From contig NZ_JBHSCZ010000001.1 in the NCBI RefSeq assembly GCF_042651465.1, forward strand, positions 310,001 to 374,000: a DNA stretch of 64,000 bases. Direction: 5' to 3'. This document shows positions 35,677-44,043 of this stretch, piece after piece. The position numbers and the translations under genes are program-made. Origin of the DNA: Ferruginibacter yonginensis (GTDB lineage: Bacteria > Bacteroidota > Bacteroidia > Chitinophagales > Chitinophagaceae). Below the pieces are notes generated by a model, which worked only from the letters and a program-made list of their open reading frames with translations, had not been told where the DNA came from and did not search any database. How positions within the stretch are numbered: position 1 is the first letter of the stretch; each line of letters starts with the position of its first letter.

Positions 35677-35777
35677 TCAGTACGTCACTATTACTCTCAA
35701 AGTTTTAATAAAAAATCTATTCAACTTTCCTTCTTACACTTTAATGCTATAATACGCAAACTCCAAACCTAAACACC

Positions 35778-36266
35778 TTATTTCAAACTATCACCTCCAA
35801 ATGAGAACGGTAATAATTGTGTAGCACTTTCAATAATCATCACTTTGCCTTCCATACCTGAAAGTATAATACGCATCGGTTGCTTGGTTCTATCTTCATA
35901 TTCAGCAAGGCTTTGACGGCACATACCACAAGGCGATATGGGCTGGTCGCTTACACCTTTTCTCGATAAATTATTGTAGCTAATGGCCATCGTTTTAATT
36001 GGCTCATCTGTTTGTAACATAGCCGCAGAAGCCAACAATACCCTTTCTGCACAAATACCAACGGGGTACGATGCATTTTCTTGATTGGTACCATATACCT
36101 TCTCTCCGTTATTAAATATGGCAGCAGCACCTACAAAAAAATTACTGTAAGGGGCGTACGCTTTTTGAGTGGTTTTTCTAGCTTCTTCCAATAGTTCAGC
36201 GTCTTCTTTTTGCAATTCACTGATATCATTAAAAATTTCAAATTCAAATTCACTTTTTACTTTCAT
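35778..36266 (-). CDS. cdd: Cytidine deaminase
   Basis: 162 residues, a pyrimidine-salvage enzyme turning cytidine into uridine. The zinc site is intact: CAE (Cys72, Glu74 as proton shuttle) and PCGMC (Cys113, Cys116). YAPYSNFFVGAA is the substrate-binding signature. Single-gene unit, followed downstream by the 171-bp repeats. Confidence 0.95.
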   Translation of the reverse strand: MKVKSEFEFEIFNDISELQKEDAELLEEARKTTQKAYAPYSNFFVGAAAIFNNGEKVYGTNQENASYPVGICAERVLLASAAMLQTDEPIKTMAISYNNLSRKGVSDQPISPCGMCRQSLAEYEDRTKQPMRIILSGMEGKVMIIESATQLLPFSFGGDSLK

Positions 36267-36353
36267 ATGTAATACCTTTTATTTTGTTGTAAGCAACTCA
36301 AATGGGTTAATAATGGACGACGCTTAGCAACACTTGAAATACTTTTTTAGACA

Positions 36354-36393
36354 AAAAAGCCTCTCGGGTTTGAAGCCGAGAGGTCTTTTGGTA
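36354..36393 (-). terminator. Terminator after lepB
   Basis: Stem CCTCTCGG/CCGAGAGG with an 8-nt loop and flanking A- and T-tracts. On the minus strand it ends in TTTTTT, 34 bp after the lepB stop. Confidence 0.9.
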
Positions 36394-36426
36394 AAATTGA
36401 AGTTACGTAATTATGTTTAAAAAATA

Positions 36427-37944
36427 TTATTTTATGCTTTTAAAAATCCTGTTCCACCTTGGACCACCTTCCCAACTAAACCAAATTAATGAGGCTTTAC
36501 CTACTACATGATCTTCTGGTACAAAACCCCAATACCTACTATCTAAAGAGTTATGACGATTATCACCCATCATCCAAAAATAATCCATCTTAAATGTGTA
36601 CGAAGTAGCTGGCTGACCATTAATAAAATACTGGCCATTTTTTGCCTCAAAGGTATTGCCTTCATATACTTCAATGCAACGTTGGTAACGTATTAAATTA
36701 TCTGGTGTTAAGCTAATGGTACTACCTTTTTTCGGAATGGTAATAGGGCCATAATTATCGCCAGACCATTGATTCACCGTATCATAATAAGGAAACAAAT
36801 CATTATTTACAGGTAAGGTAAAGGGCTCAATAGTATACCCTTGTGGCAATTTTAAATTGGCTTTTTCTTCATTGGTGATGTTTACCAAAAATGTATTTTG
36901 TTCCATTTGACGTAAATCACCTTGGCTCTCTCTCACTTTAATACCCATGGTAGCTAATGCATCAGCATCAAGGTTTACATTACCATTGGTTTTAATTTTA
37001 TAAAAACGTTCTGATTGCGGAAACACAGGCTGCGGTTGCCCATTTACATGTACAATACCATTAATTACTTGCAACACATCACCACCCACAGCAACGCAAC
37101 GTTTAATAAAATTCTCTCTCTTATCAACCGGTCGGGTAATAATCATGTCACCATACATGCTCCAAACCTTGTCTCTACTACCTAGTTCTCTTACCGCTTG
37201 GTAATAGGTTTTTTGACTACCAAATTCTTGTTGTCCGTTAATAATAGGGTCATTAATCAACGTATCATTTACAGGAAAGTTAAACACCACAACATCATTA
37301 CGTTTTACGGGTGAGGCAAACCATCTTGTATACGGAATATACACCGCTTCTGTATATGATTTTACAGGTACAAATGGCATGGTATGGTGTACAAATGGCA
37401 TTGCAATAGGCGTATTAGGAATACGAGGCCCGTAGCTGAATTTACTCACAAATAAAAAGTCGTTCACCAACAATGTTTTTTCCATTGATGGTGTGGGTAT
37501 GGTATATGCTTCAAACACAAATGTTCTAATAATGGTAGCTGCTACTACAGCAAAAGCTGCTGCATCTATCCACTCTCTTGCGCCTGATTTTTTGTAATTG
37601 TCTACTACTTTTTTACCTGCAAAACGCTCATTTTTAGAGAAACCTAAATATGGGAAATAAACAAACGGCACAAACACAGCACCTGCATGGTGTAATACAC
37701 TAAAACGACCAAAATATTCAGTAAACTTAATGGTGATCCAAATGGTGATAAACGCACCAACAACAGGTATAAATTGTAAAAAGAACCAGTATTTTTTGAG
37801 TTCAATTTTTTCAACGATACACCAAGTATTGTAAAAAGGTATAAACGCTTTCCAGCCCTCTATACCAGCTTTTTTAAACATACCAAACATACCAATATGC
37901 CAACCTAATGTACCGAGTATAAATATGATCCAACCAATGCTCAT
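36427..37944 (-). CDS. lepB: Signal peptidase I, long form
   Basis: 505 residues, larger than the usual 250-350. The first ~120 residues form three or four transmembrane helices of a DUF5684-like type (WHIGMFGMFKKAGIEGWKAFIPFYNTW). The peptidase follows: Ser153 in TIPTPSMEKTLL, general-base Lys281 in FIKRCVAVGGD, and box E GDNRHNSLDSRYWG near the end. A long insert between the boxes (~300-420) is typical of Bacteroidota LepB. It removes signal peptides at the periplasmic face. Lies 71 bp downstream of the regulator gene. Confidence 0.93.
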   Translation of the reverse strand: MSIGWIIFILGTLGWHIGMFGMFKKAGIEGWKAFIPFYNTWCIVEKIELKKYWFFLQFIPVVGAFITIWITIKFTEYFGRFSVLHHAGAVFVPFVYFPYLGFSKNERFAGKKVVDNYKKSGAREWIDAAAFAVVAATIIRTFVFEAYTIPTPSMEKTLLVNDFLFVSKFSYGPRIPNTPIAMPFVHHTMPFVPVKSYTEAVYIPYTRWFASPVKRNDVVVFNFPVNDTLINDPIINGQQEFGSQKTYYQAVRELGSRDKVWSMYGDMIITRPVDKRENFIKRCVAVGGDVLQVINGIVHVNGQPQPVFPQSERFYKIKTNGNVNLDADALATMGIKVRESQGDLRQMEQNTFLVNITNEEKANLKLPQGYTIEPFTLPVNNDLFPYYDTVNQWSGDNYGPITIPKKGSTISLTPDNLIRYQRCIEVYEGNTFEAKNGQYFINGQPATSYTFKMDYFWMMGDNRHNSLDSRYWGFVPEDHVVGKASLIWFSWEGGPRWNRIFKSIK

Positions 37945-38015
37945 GTGAAAATGTTTTGTGCTTAAATATTTTTTAGTAGATGCAATATCAACTATTTAGA
38001 TGTATAGTGTATTGA

Positions 38016-39167
38016 TTACACATAATTTTTTACGTCATCTTCCGTTATTTTTTTTCCGCTCATAATAATTAACCTTTCAACCACATTGCGTAACTCTCTA
38101 ATGTTGCCACCCCAATTGTTTTGCTTAAGCAATTCATGTGCACCTTTTTCTACCTCTTTGGCTGGTTGCCCGTACTCCATTGCAATTTGTTTGGCAAAAT
38201 GATTCACTAACAAGGGCACATCATCTTTACGCTCCCTCAATGCAGGAACGTGTATGATGATAACGCCCAAACGATGGTATAAATCGAGCCTAAAGTTTTT
38301 ATCATCTACCTCTTTCAATAAATCTTTATTGGTTGCAGCAATTACCCGTACATCTACACTAATATCTTTATCGGCACCTACCCTGGTTATTTTGCCTTCT
38401 TGTAAGGCACGTAACACTTTGGCTTGTGCACTCAAACTCATATCACCAATTTCATCTAAAAACAATGTACCGCCATTGGCTTGTTCAAACTTACCAATAC
38501 GTTGTTTAATTGCTGAAGTAAACGAACCTTTTTCATGACCAAACAATTCACTTTCAATCAATTCACTGGGTATGGCTGCACAGTTTACTTCTACTAGCGG
38601 ACCGTTATTTCTATTACTTTTTTCATGTATCCATCGTGCAACCAACTCCTTACCTACCCCGTTTTCACCAGTAATTAAAACACGGGCATCGGTTGGCGCT
38701 ACTTTTTCAATGGTATGTTTAATTTTTTCAATACCTGCACTCTCCCCCACCATTTCAATGGTTTTATTTACTTTTCGTTTGAGTACTTTGGTTTCGGTAG
38801 CCAATTGCTGCTTATCGGTTGCATTGCGTAAGGTAATGAGCAACCTATTTAAATCGGGTGGTTTGCTAATGTAATCAAAAGCGCCTTTTTTAACAGCATC
38901 AACAGCTGTATCAATATTACCATGCCCACTAATCATTATAATAGGTGTATCGGCATTAATGGTTTTGGCTTTCTCTAAAAATTCAATGCCATCTATTTTG
39001 GGCATTTTAATATCGCAAAGCACTACATCAAAATTTTTCTGACCAAATTTTTTCAATCCCTCTTCACCGTCACTTGCCTCTTCAATTTGATAGCCTTCAA
39101 AACTTAAAATCTCTGTTAAGGTTTTTCTGATGGCTTTTTCATCATCAATAATCAATATATCAGGCAT
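38016..39167 (-). CDS. NtrC-type response regulator (REC-AAA+) without DNA-binding domain
   Basis: 383 residues. Receiver domain 1-~120 with phospho-acceptor Asp52 (CDIKMP) and Lys102; then a σ54-interaction AAA+ domain ~138-372 with Walker A GENGVGKE (167-174), Walker B GTLFLDEIGD (233-242) and the arginine-finger region FRLDLYHRLG. The loop that normally reads GAFTGA and contacts σ54 is GSFTSA (214-219). The protein ends right after the AAA+ lid (EDDVKNYV), with no Fis-type helix-turn-helix, and only 71 bp separate it from lepB, so the domain has not been lost by a recent frameshift. Partner kinase not in window. Confidence 0.9.
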   Translation of the reverse strand: MPDILIIDDEKAIRKTLTEILSFEGYQIEEASDGEEGLKKFGQKNFDVVLCDIKMPKIDGIEFLEKAKTINADTPIIMISGHGNIDTAVDAVKKGAFDYISKPPDLNRLLITLRNATDKQQLATETKVLKRKVNKTIEMVGESAGIEKIKHTIEKVAPTDARVLITGENGVGKELVARWIHEKSNRNNGPLVEVNCAAIPSELIESELFGHEKGSFTSAIKQRIGKFEQANGGTLFLDEIGDMSLSAQAKVLRALQEGKITRVGADKDISVDVRVIAATNKDLLKEVDDKNFRLDLYHRLGVIIIHVPALRERKDDVPLLVNHFAKQIAMEYGQPAKEVEKGAHELLKQNNWGGNIRELRNVVERLIIMSGKKITEDDVKNYV

Positions 39168-39172
39168 TATTA

Positions 39173-39180
39173 CAAAATTA
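39173..39180 (-). promoter_or_regulatory. -7 box for the REC-AAA+ regulator
   Basis: The minus strand reads TAATTTTG (TAnnTTTG), 5 bp before the ATG. If used, the mRNA would be nearly leaderless, as for the helicase at 645. Confidence 0.4.
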
Positions 39181-39243
39181 GTATCGTCAAAAATAATGAT
39201 TTATAGTGGGTCAATCAATGCTTTCAACAATTATTAGTGTTTA

Positions 39244-41613
39244 TTAAAATTTAAAATTATACGTTACGGCAGGTATAATGGGGAACAACGATACTTGTTT
39301 GGCTTGTACTGTTAAACTACCATCGTAAGGGTTACCCGTTTGATCAAAATAAATAAAGTATGGGTTTTTTCTGCTGTAGGTATTGTAAATACTAAACACC
39401 CATTCGGTTTTATATTTTCTTCCTGCATTTTTCTTGGGCGTTAAAATAGCTGATAAATCAAGTCTGTGGTAAGATGGTAATCGGTATTGGTTGATATTGC
39501 TGTACTCTTGCGATAATACACCTCCTACAATATAAAAACGTTGTGGCAACGTTGCAGCATTTCCGGTACCGTATACAAATGTGGCAGAAACCTTCCATTT
39601 TTTACTGAGGTCGTATGATGCTACAATACTCATATCATTTCTACGATCGTATTTGGCTGGGTACTTATTACCTTGGTTAAGATTGTCAAACTTGCGCCAC
39701 GTCCAACTTAAGGTATAACCAATCCAACCAGTTAATCGACCTTTCACTTTATTAATAAACAACTCAGTACCATAGCTCCAGCCTTTACCAAATGTAAAAT
39801 CTTCTTCAGTATCTTTTAAAGTACTTGGTATATAACCCTCACGGTATTCAATTTGGTTTTGCATGTTTTTGTAGTACAACTCCACCGAAGTTTCGTAAGT
39901 GTTGTTTTCAAAGTTTTTAAACAAACCAGCAGCATACAACCAACTTATTTGTGGTTTTACTTTAATGGTACTCGGTACCCACAAATCAGTAGGTAAAGTG
40001 GTGCCTGAGTTACTTACCAAATGTATGTATTGTAAATTACGGGTTACCGATGCTTTAACAGAGGTTTCATTATCAATTTCGTAACGCATGCTGAGCCTTG
40101 GTTCTAAACCACCATAGGTTTTTACAGGAGCGCCCTTTTTAAATACGGTACTATCTAAACGGTTACCAAAGTCGTCGGTTTTATAAATTTTATAAGCCCC
40201 AATTTGTTGAAACATACTGTAGCGTAAACCTACATTCACTTTTATTTTTTTTGAAACGTCCCAATCATCTTGCACATATATAGCCGCTTCATGGGCAAAT
40301 TTTACCTGCGCATTTTGTGGGTTAAATACAACAGAATCTTGTTGTCCGCTTACTACCGATGGTTTAAAACGATGGTATGTATACAACCAACCGAATTTAA
40401 TTTTGTTGTTAGATGCTGGGTAGTAATCATAATCTTGTTTCAAACTCAAATCCCTTATGCCCGATGCCAATTTAATCCTGAAATTATTTTGCAAACCATT
40501 GAATTCAAAATTGTAATCGTTGTAAACGGCGGTAGTGTTCGTAAATAGTTTGTTATTGAAAACATGGTTCCATCGCAATGTACCCGTAGCATTACCCCAA
40601 GGAATGTTGATGTTGAGGCTTTGTTTGCCATTTACAAAATCAAATACATCTCTACCAAAATAACCACTTAAATATACCCGATCTTTTTCGCTGAATTTGT
40701 AATTGATTTTTGCATTCAAATCATAAAAATAATAACCCGAACCTTTAAAGCTACTGGTTTTGCTAATAAACGGTTTCACCAATGCGTCAACGTAAGTTCT
40801 TCTCCCAGAAATAATGAAAGATGCTTTGTCTTTTTTTATAGGCCCCTGTACCGAAAACCTCGATGCAATTAACCCAATGCCACCTTCTGTTTGAAATTTT
40901 TGGTTGTTACCTTCTTTCATACTTACATCTAACACACTCGATAACCTACCACCATATTGGGCTGGCATACCACCTTTTATGAGCGATACGTTTTTGATAG
41001 CATCTGCATTAAATATAGAGAAAAAGCCAAATAAATGCCCTGTGTTGTACACCACGGCATCATCTAACATAATTAAATTTTGATCAGGACCGCCACCACG
41101 TACATATATACCAGCACTACCTTCACCGGCATTACGAACACCCGGTAACAACTGTACCACTTTTAGCAAATCAACCTCACCTAAAAACGCTGGTATACTT
41201 TTAATTTGCTCAATAGGTAAAGTTACTTTACCCATTTGTGTACCTTTTATATTGTTGTCTCTTTTGGTTGCTGTAACCACTACTTCTTGCGACAAACCAG
41301 TGCTGTTCAGCAAGGCGATATTGATAACAGTATCTGCCTTTAAAGCAATACTGAAACTTTTGGGTAAATACCCCACATGCGATGTAGTAATTTGGTAAGT
41401 ACCCTCAGCAAGGGTTACCGACCAAAAGCCATATTGGTTACTAATAACACCACTACTTTTACCACTAATGTTGATGCTAGCCGCAATAATGGTTTCATCA
41501 CTAGCAGCATCTTTTACATACCCACTTATGGTATATTTTTTTTGGGCGAAACCGGTATTTACAAAACAAAAACTACCTAATAACAGCACAAATAATGGTT
41601 TCAAACGCTTCAT
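39244..41613 (-). CDS. TonB-dependent receptor with CarboxypepD_reg-like domain
   Basis: 789 residues. Signal peptide 1-23 (ending TGFAQ), a carboxypeptidase-D-like sandwich ~27-107 (ISGYVKDAASDETIIAASINI), a plug ~115-235 with LLPGVRNAGEGSAGIYVRGGGPDQNLIMLDDAVVYN, and a barrel ending in KF with an aromatic last residue. No SusD gene or binding-protein gene flanks it, so it is a stand-alone receptor. The ligand is unknown; DUF3347 upstream hints at metal but this is weak. Confidence 0.92.
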   Translation of the reverse strand: MKRLKPLFVLLLGSFCFVNTGFAQKKYTISGYVKDAASDETIIAASINISGKSSGVISNQYGFWSVTLAEGTYQITTSHVGYLPKSFSIALKADTVINIALLNSTGLSQEVVVTATKRDNNIKGTQMGKVTLPIEQIKSIPAFLGEVDLLKVVQLLPGVRNAGEGSAGIYVRGGGPDQNLIMLDDAVVYNTGHLFGFFSIFNADAIKNVSLIKGGMPAQYGGRLSSVLDVSMKEGNNQKFQTEGGIGLIASRFSVQGPIKKDKASFIISGRRTYVDALVKPFISKTSSFKGSGYYFYDLNAKINYKFSEKDRVYLSGYFGRDVFDFVNGKQSLNINIPWGNATGTLRWNHVFNNKLFTNTTAVYNDYNFEFNGLQNNFRIKLASGIRDLSLKQDYDYYPASNNKIKFGWLYTYHRFKPSVVSGQQDSVVFNPQNAQVKFAHEAAIYVQDDWDVSKKIKVNVGLRYSMFQQIGAYKIYKTDDFGNRLDSTVFKKGAPVKTYGGLEPRLSMRYEIDNETSVKASVTRNLQYIHLVSNSGTTLPTDLWVPSTIKVKPQISWLYAAGLFKNFENNTYETSVELYYKNMQNQIEYREGYIPSTLKDTEEDFTFGKGWSYGTELFINKVKGRLTGWIGYTLSWTWRKFDNLNQGNKYPAKYDRRNDMSIVASYDLSKKWKVSATFVYGTGNAATLPQRFYIVGGVLSQEYSNINQYRLPSYHRLDLSAILTPKKNAGRKYKTEWVFSIYNTYSRKNPYFIYFDQTGNPYDGSLTVQAKQVSLFPIIPAVTYNFKF

Positions 41614-41654
41614 TGTTCTTATTTTCTATATTTAATCAACCAACTAAAATTTAT

Positions 41655-42269
41655 TTATTTTGCAGTAATTGAATCTTTTACATCGCCGCAATGCAACATG
41701 CCTGCTTTGTATGTAGGATGGTATTTACCAAGATATGGATTTACTACTTCTGCACTATTACTGATCCAACTTGCTGCAATAGAATCATTAAAAGCCATCG
41801 GACAGTTTTGTACATACAACTTTGTTCCTTCGTAATTAATGCTGGTAAAAAAAGATGGGTACATCATCTCTGTAACCATACTAAAATCTTTACGCATTTC
41901 AGTAATATCTTTTTGTTGCAATAATGAGAGTGCATTGGCTTTAATATCGCCCAAATTACCTTTCACTGTTTCAAAAATAAGCGCTGTATCTTTTTTAAGT
42001 TCGTCAATAGGTAAACGATCTATTAAACTAATAAATACCTGCGTTTGTTGCTTTGCCACAGCCGTATCAGCTTCTACAAAAGCATTTTTAACGGCTAAAT
42101 AGGCATTTACAATGCTATCAACACTTTTATTAAATCCTTCGCTGTGTTTTTTTAAGGCAATAGGTGCTAATGATGGGCCCTCTGGCTTGCGTTCCACTTT
42201 TCTGATAGCGAACCAATAAATAGCAAAACTTGCGGCGATAGCAACTATAAATATCAATAACCTTTTCAT
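41655..42269 (-). CDS. DUF3347 membrane-anchored protein
   Basis: 204 residues with one N-terminal transmembrane or signal-anchor segment (LLIFIVAIAASFAIYWFAI). DUF3347 follows: helical SVDSIVNAYLAVKNAFVEADTAVAKQQ, and the conserved end YVQNCPMAFNDSIAASWISNSAEVVNPYLGKYHPTYKAGMLHCG. The conserved Cys/Met/His positions (CPMAF, MLHCG) suggest metal, often copper, binding; the domain is known beside CusB-type efflux proteins. 41 bp upstream of the TonB receptor and transcribed in the same direction. Confidence 0.83.
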   Translation of the reverse strand: MKRLLIFIVAIAASFAIYWFAIRKVERKPEGPSLAPIALKKHSEGFNKSVDSIVNAYLAVKNAFVEADTAVAKQQTQVFISLIDRLPIDELKKDTALIFETVKGNLGDIKANALSLLQQKDITEMRKDFSMVTEMMYPSFFTSINYEGTKLYVQNCPMAFNDSIAASWISNSAEVVNPYLGKYHPTYKAGMLHCGDVKDSITAK

Positions 42270-42286
42270 ATAAATTAAAATTTACG

Positions 42287-42294
42287 CAAAGGTA
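42287..42294 (-). promoter_or_regulatory. -7 box for DUF3347 / TonB receptor unit
   Basis: The minus strand reads TACCTTTG (TAnnTTTG), followed by C, 17 bp before the start codon of the DUF3347 gene. Confidence 0.58.
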
Positions 42295-42480
42295 CAGTAA
42301 CAGCGTAAACAACTACCATTAATTGGGTAAAAGGTAACAAAAAGGGTTGAGTGAGGTAATAAGTCTTACTTGCAGCTGCCATTCAAATTTAATAGCTCAT
42401 TATTTAAGCATATCCATTACTTCATAACTGTATGAACAATGCTTATTAACACCTCACTTACTCCGTACCAACAGCTGTGT

Positions 42481-42523
42481 AACAGCTATACAACAGTTAC
42501 TTGAATGCTATACAATAGCTGTT
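42481..42523 (-). terminator. Inverted repeat downstream of hxlR
   Basis: Arms AACAGCTAT (42481-42489) and ATAGCTGTT (42515-42523) around a 25-nt loop, 15 bp after the hxlR stop. There is no T-run of note, so it may be a weak terminator or mRNA 3' end structure. Related AACAGCTGT words lie just upstream at 42469-42480. The rest of the 42270-42538 gap has no other recognisable element. Confidence 0.4.
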
Positions 42524-42538
42524 CACTTTATCAATACA

Positions 42539-42895
42539 TTATTTTGCCATTAATACCATAGCATTGGTTTTCGCATCGTCACTCAAATGTGCACCTGCCC
42601 AATGTACCATGGCATCAAATACGGGGAATAAACTTTCACCAAAAGCAGTAAGCGAATACTCAACCCTTGGCGGTAATTCTTTATAATATACCCGAGTAAT
42701 CAATCCATCTTGCTCCAACTCCTTCAATTGCTCCGTTAATACTTTTCGTGAAATGCCAGTTATAATGGCATCAATTTGCCCAAAACGTTTGGTGCCCTTT
42801 GATAAATAATATAATATGGGTGCTTTCCATCTACCACCAATTAATTCAAGTGTGGCTGTTACAGGACAAGCAATTTTTTTTCCGTGTACTTGCAT
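42539..42895 (-). CDS. HxlR-family winged-helix regulator
   Basis: 118 residues. The family signature is complete: CPVTATLELIGGRWKAPILYYLSKGTKRFGQIDAIITGISRKVLTEQLKELEQDGLI. Cys10, in the ACPV motif, is the residue used as a redox or electrophile sensor in several HxlR proteins. It is divergent from an NmrA-like reductase gene; two palindromes in the gap are likely its operators. Probable role: repress the reductase until a reactive signal appears. Confidence 0.93.
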   Translation of the reverse strand: MQVHGKKIACPVTATLELIGGRWKAPILYYLSKGTKRFGQIDAIITGISRKVLTEQLKELEQDGLITRVYYKELPPRVEYSLTAFGESLFPVFDAMVHWAGAHLSDDAKTNAMVLMAK

Positions 42896-42931
42896 GGTTA
42901 GTTACGATTGGGTTACTAGTATTTGATGTTC

Positions 42932-42975
42932 ATTTGTTACAAATTGAAACATTTGATTGTTACTTTGTGTAACAA
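42932..42975. promoter_or_regulatory. Two palindromic operator candidates between hxlR and nmrA-like gene
   Basis: Site 1: ATTTGT-T-ACAAAT (42932-42944). Site 2: TTGTTAC-TTTGT-GTAACAA (42957-42975). Both contain the word TTGTTAC or its complement and are centred about 28 bp apart (near three helical turns), on one face of the DNA. They occupy the divergent promoter zone between 42895 and 43007. Confidence 0.62.
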
Positions 42976-43006
42976 ATATATTATTTCATTTTTAAAACAC
43001 CAACAA

Positions 43007-43870
43007 ATGATATTAGTTACAGGCGCAACAGGCCACTTAGGAAATGCCGTTGTGCAACATTTATTAAAAACCATTCCTGCATCGCAAATTGCCATACTGG
43101 CTCGTCAAAAAGAAAAAGCTATTGCGTTTGAAACATTGGGCGTTACTGTTAAATTAGGTGATTTTGATGATACCAATGCTTTACAAGCAGCGCTAAGCGG
43201 CATTGAGCAAGTAGTATTAATTTCGGGTACCGACCCAGTGCACCGTTTACAACAACATAAAAATGTAGTAGATGCTGCTGTTGCTGCTTCCGTAAAACGC
43301 ATCATTTACACCAGTATTGCTATGGAAAGCCTTGCTACTTCTCACAATCAGTTTTTAATGGAAAGTCATTTTAAAACCGAAGCCTATATTGAACAGTCAG
43401 GATTAACCTATAGTTTCTTTAAAAACAATTTGTATACTGATACCATTCCACTTTTTGCAGGCGATAACCCTTTTGCTCATGGCATTACATTACCAACAGG
43501 TAGCGGTAAAGTGGCATTTGCATGGCGTAACGATATTGCTGAAGCCATCGCTCATCATTTATTACAACCCATTAATAGCAACCAAGTTTTTCAAATTACG
43601 GGCAATGTGGCCTATAATTTTGAAGAAATAGCGACCATGCTTTCAACCCTTTCAGGCAAACAAGTAACATTTACCCATGTTGATGCAACTACATATGAAA
43701 ACATGCTGCAACAAGTAGGTGTTCCTACCCCACTTATTCCTGTACTCTTGGGCTTTACAGCTGATATCAGCAACCACCAACACCAAGCAGTGGCAACTGA
43801 TTTAGAAAAATTACTTGGGCGTAAGCCAACTGAAATGGCAGCGGCTTTAAAAACCATGTACCACCTCTAA
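43007..43870 (+). CDS. NmrA-like NAD(P)-binding reductase (QorB-like)
   Basis: 287 residues. The start at 43007 puts the dinucleotide-binding motif at the very N-terminus (MILVTGATGHLGNAVVQHLL); an upstream start would add an unrelated leader across the operators. HRLQQHKNVVDAAVAASVKRIIYTS and a late ...SNHQHQAVATDLEKLLGRKP are typical of the SDR a5/QorB group, which reduce or sense quinones. Divergent from hxlR, a common pair in bacteria. Confidence 0.9.
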   Translation: MILVTGATGHLGNAVVQHLLKTIPASQIAILARQKEKAIAFETLGVTVKLGDFDDTNALQAALSGIEQVVLISGTDPVHRLQQHKNVVDAAVAASVKRIIYTSIAMESLATSHNQFLMESHFKTEAYIEQSGLTYSFFKNNLYTDTIPLFAGDNPFAHGITLPTGSGKVAFAWRNDIAEAIAHHLLQPINSNQVFQITGNVAYNFEEIATMLSTLSGKQVTFTHVDATTYENMLQQVGVPTPLIPVLLGFTADISNHQHQAVATDLEKLLGRKPTEMAAALKTMYHL

Positions 43871-43880
43871 TGCAATACAA

Positions 43881-43922
43881 AGCAGCTATGTATTTATATT
43901 TTATTCAACATACATAGCTGCT
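43881..43922 (+). terminator. Terminator after the NmrA-like gene
   Basis: Perfect 12-bp arms AGCAGCTATGTA and TACATAGCTGCT around an 18-nt AT-rich loop, 10 bp after the stop, then CTTTCT. The T-tract is weak but the position is right. Confidence 0.65.
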
Positions 43923-44018
43923 CTTTCTCAACTGCAACTAAATGCAACCCTTAAAATTTCGAATGTAGCTAATTTGCAACATCTAATAGCTACCTCCTAA
44001 CATCTCACTAGTAAACAT

Positions 44019-44026
44019 TACTTTTG
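44019..44026 (+). promoter_or_regulatory. -7 box of the ABC-F operon
   Basis: TACTTTTG (TAnnTTTG), 17 bp before the ATG at 44044. It predicts a ~10-nt leader. Confidence 0.55.
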
Positions 44027-44043
44027 CAAAAAATTGTAGAAAC

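Noticed and set aside
43934..43950. Additional promoter in the gap before the ABC-F gene
   Set aside because: Only TTTG-like words are present at the wrong spacing from the TACTTTTG box.
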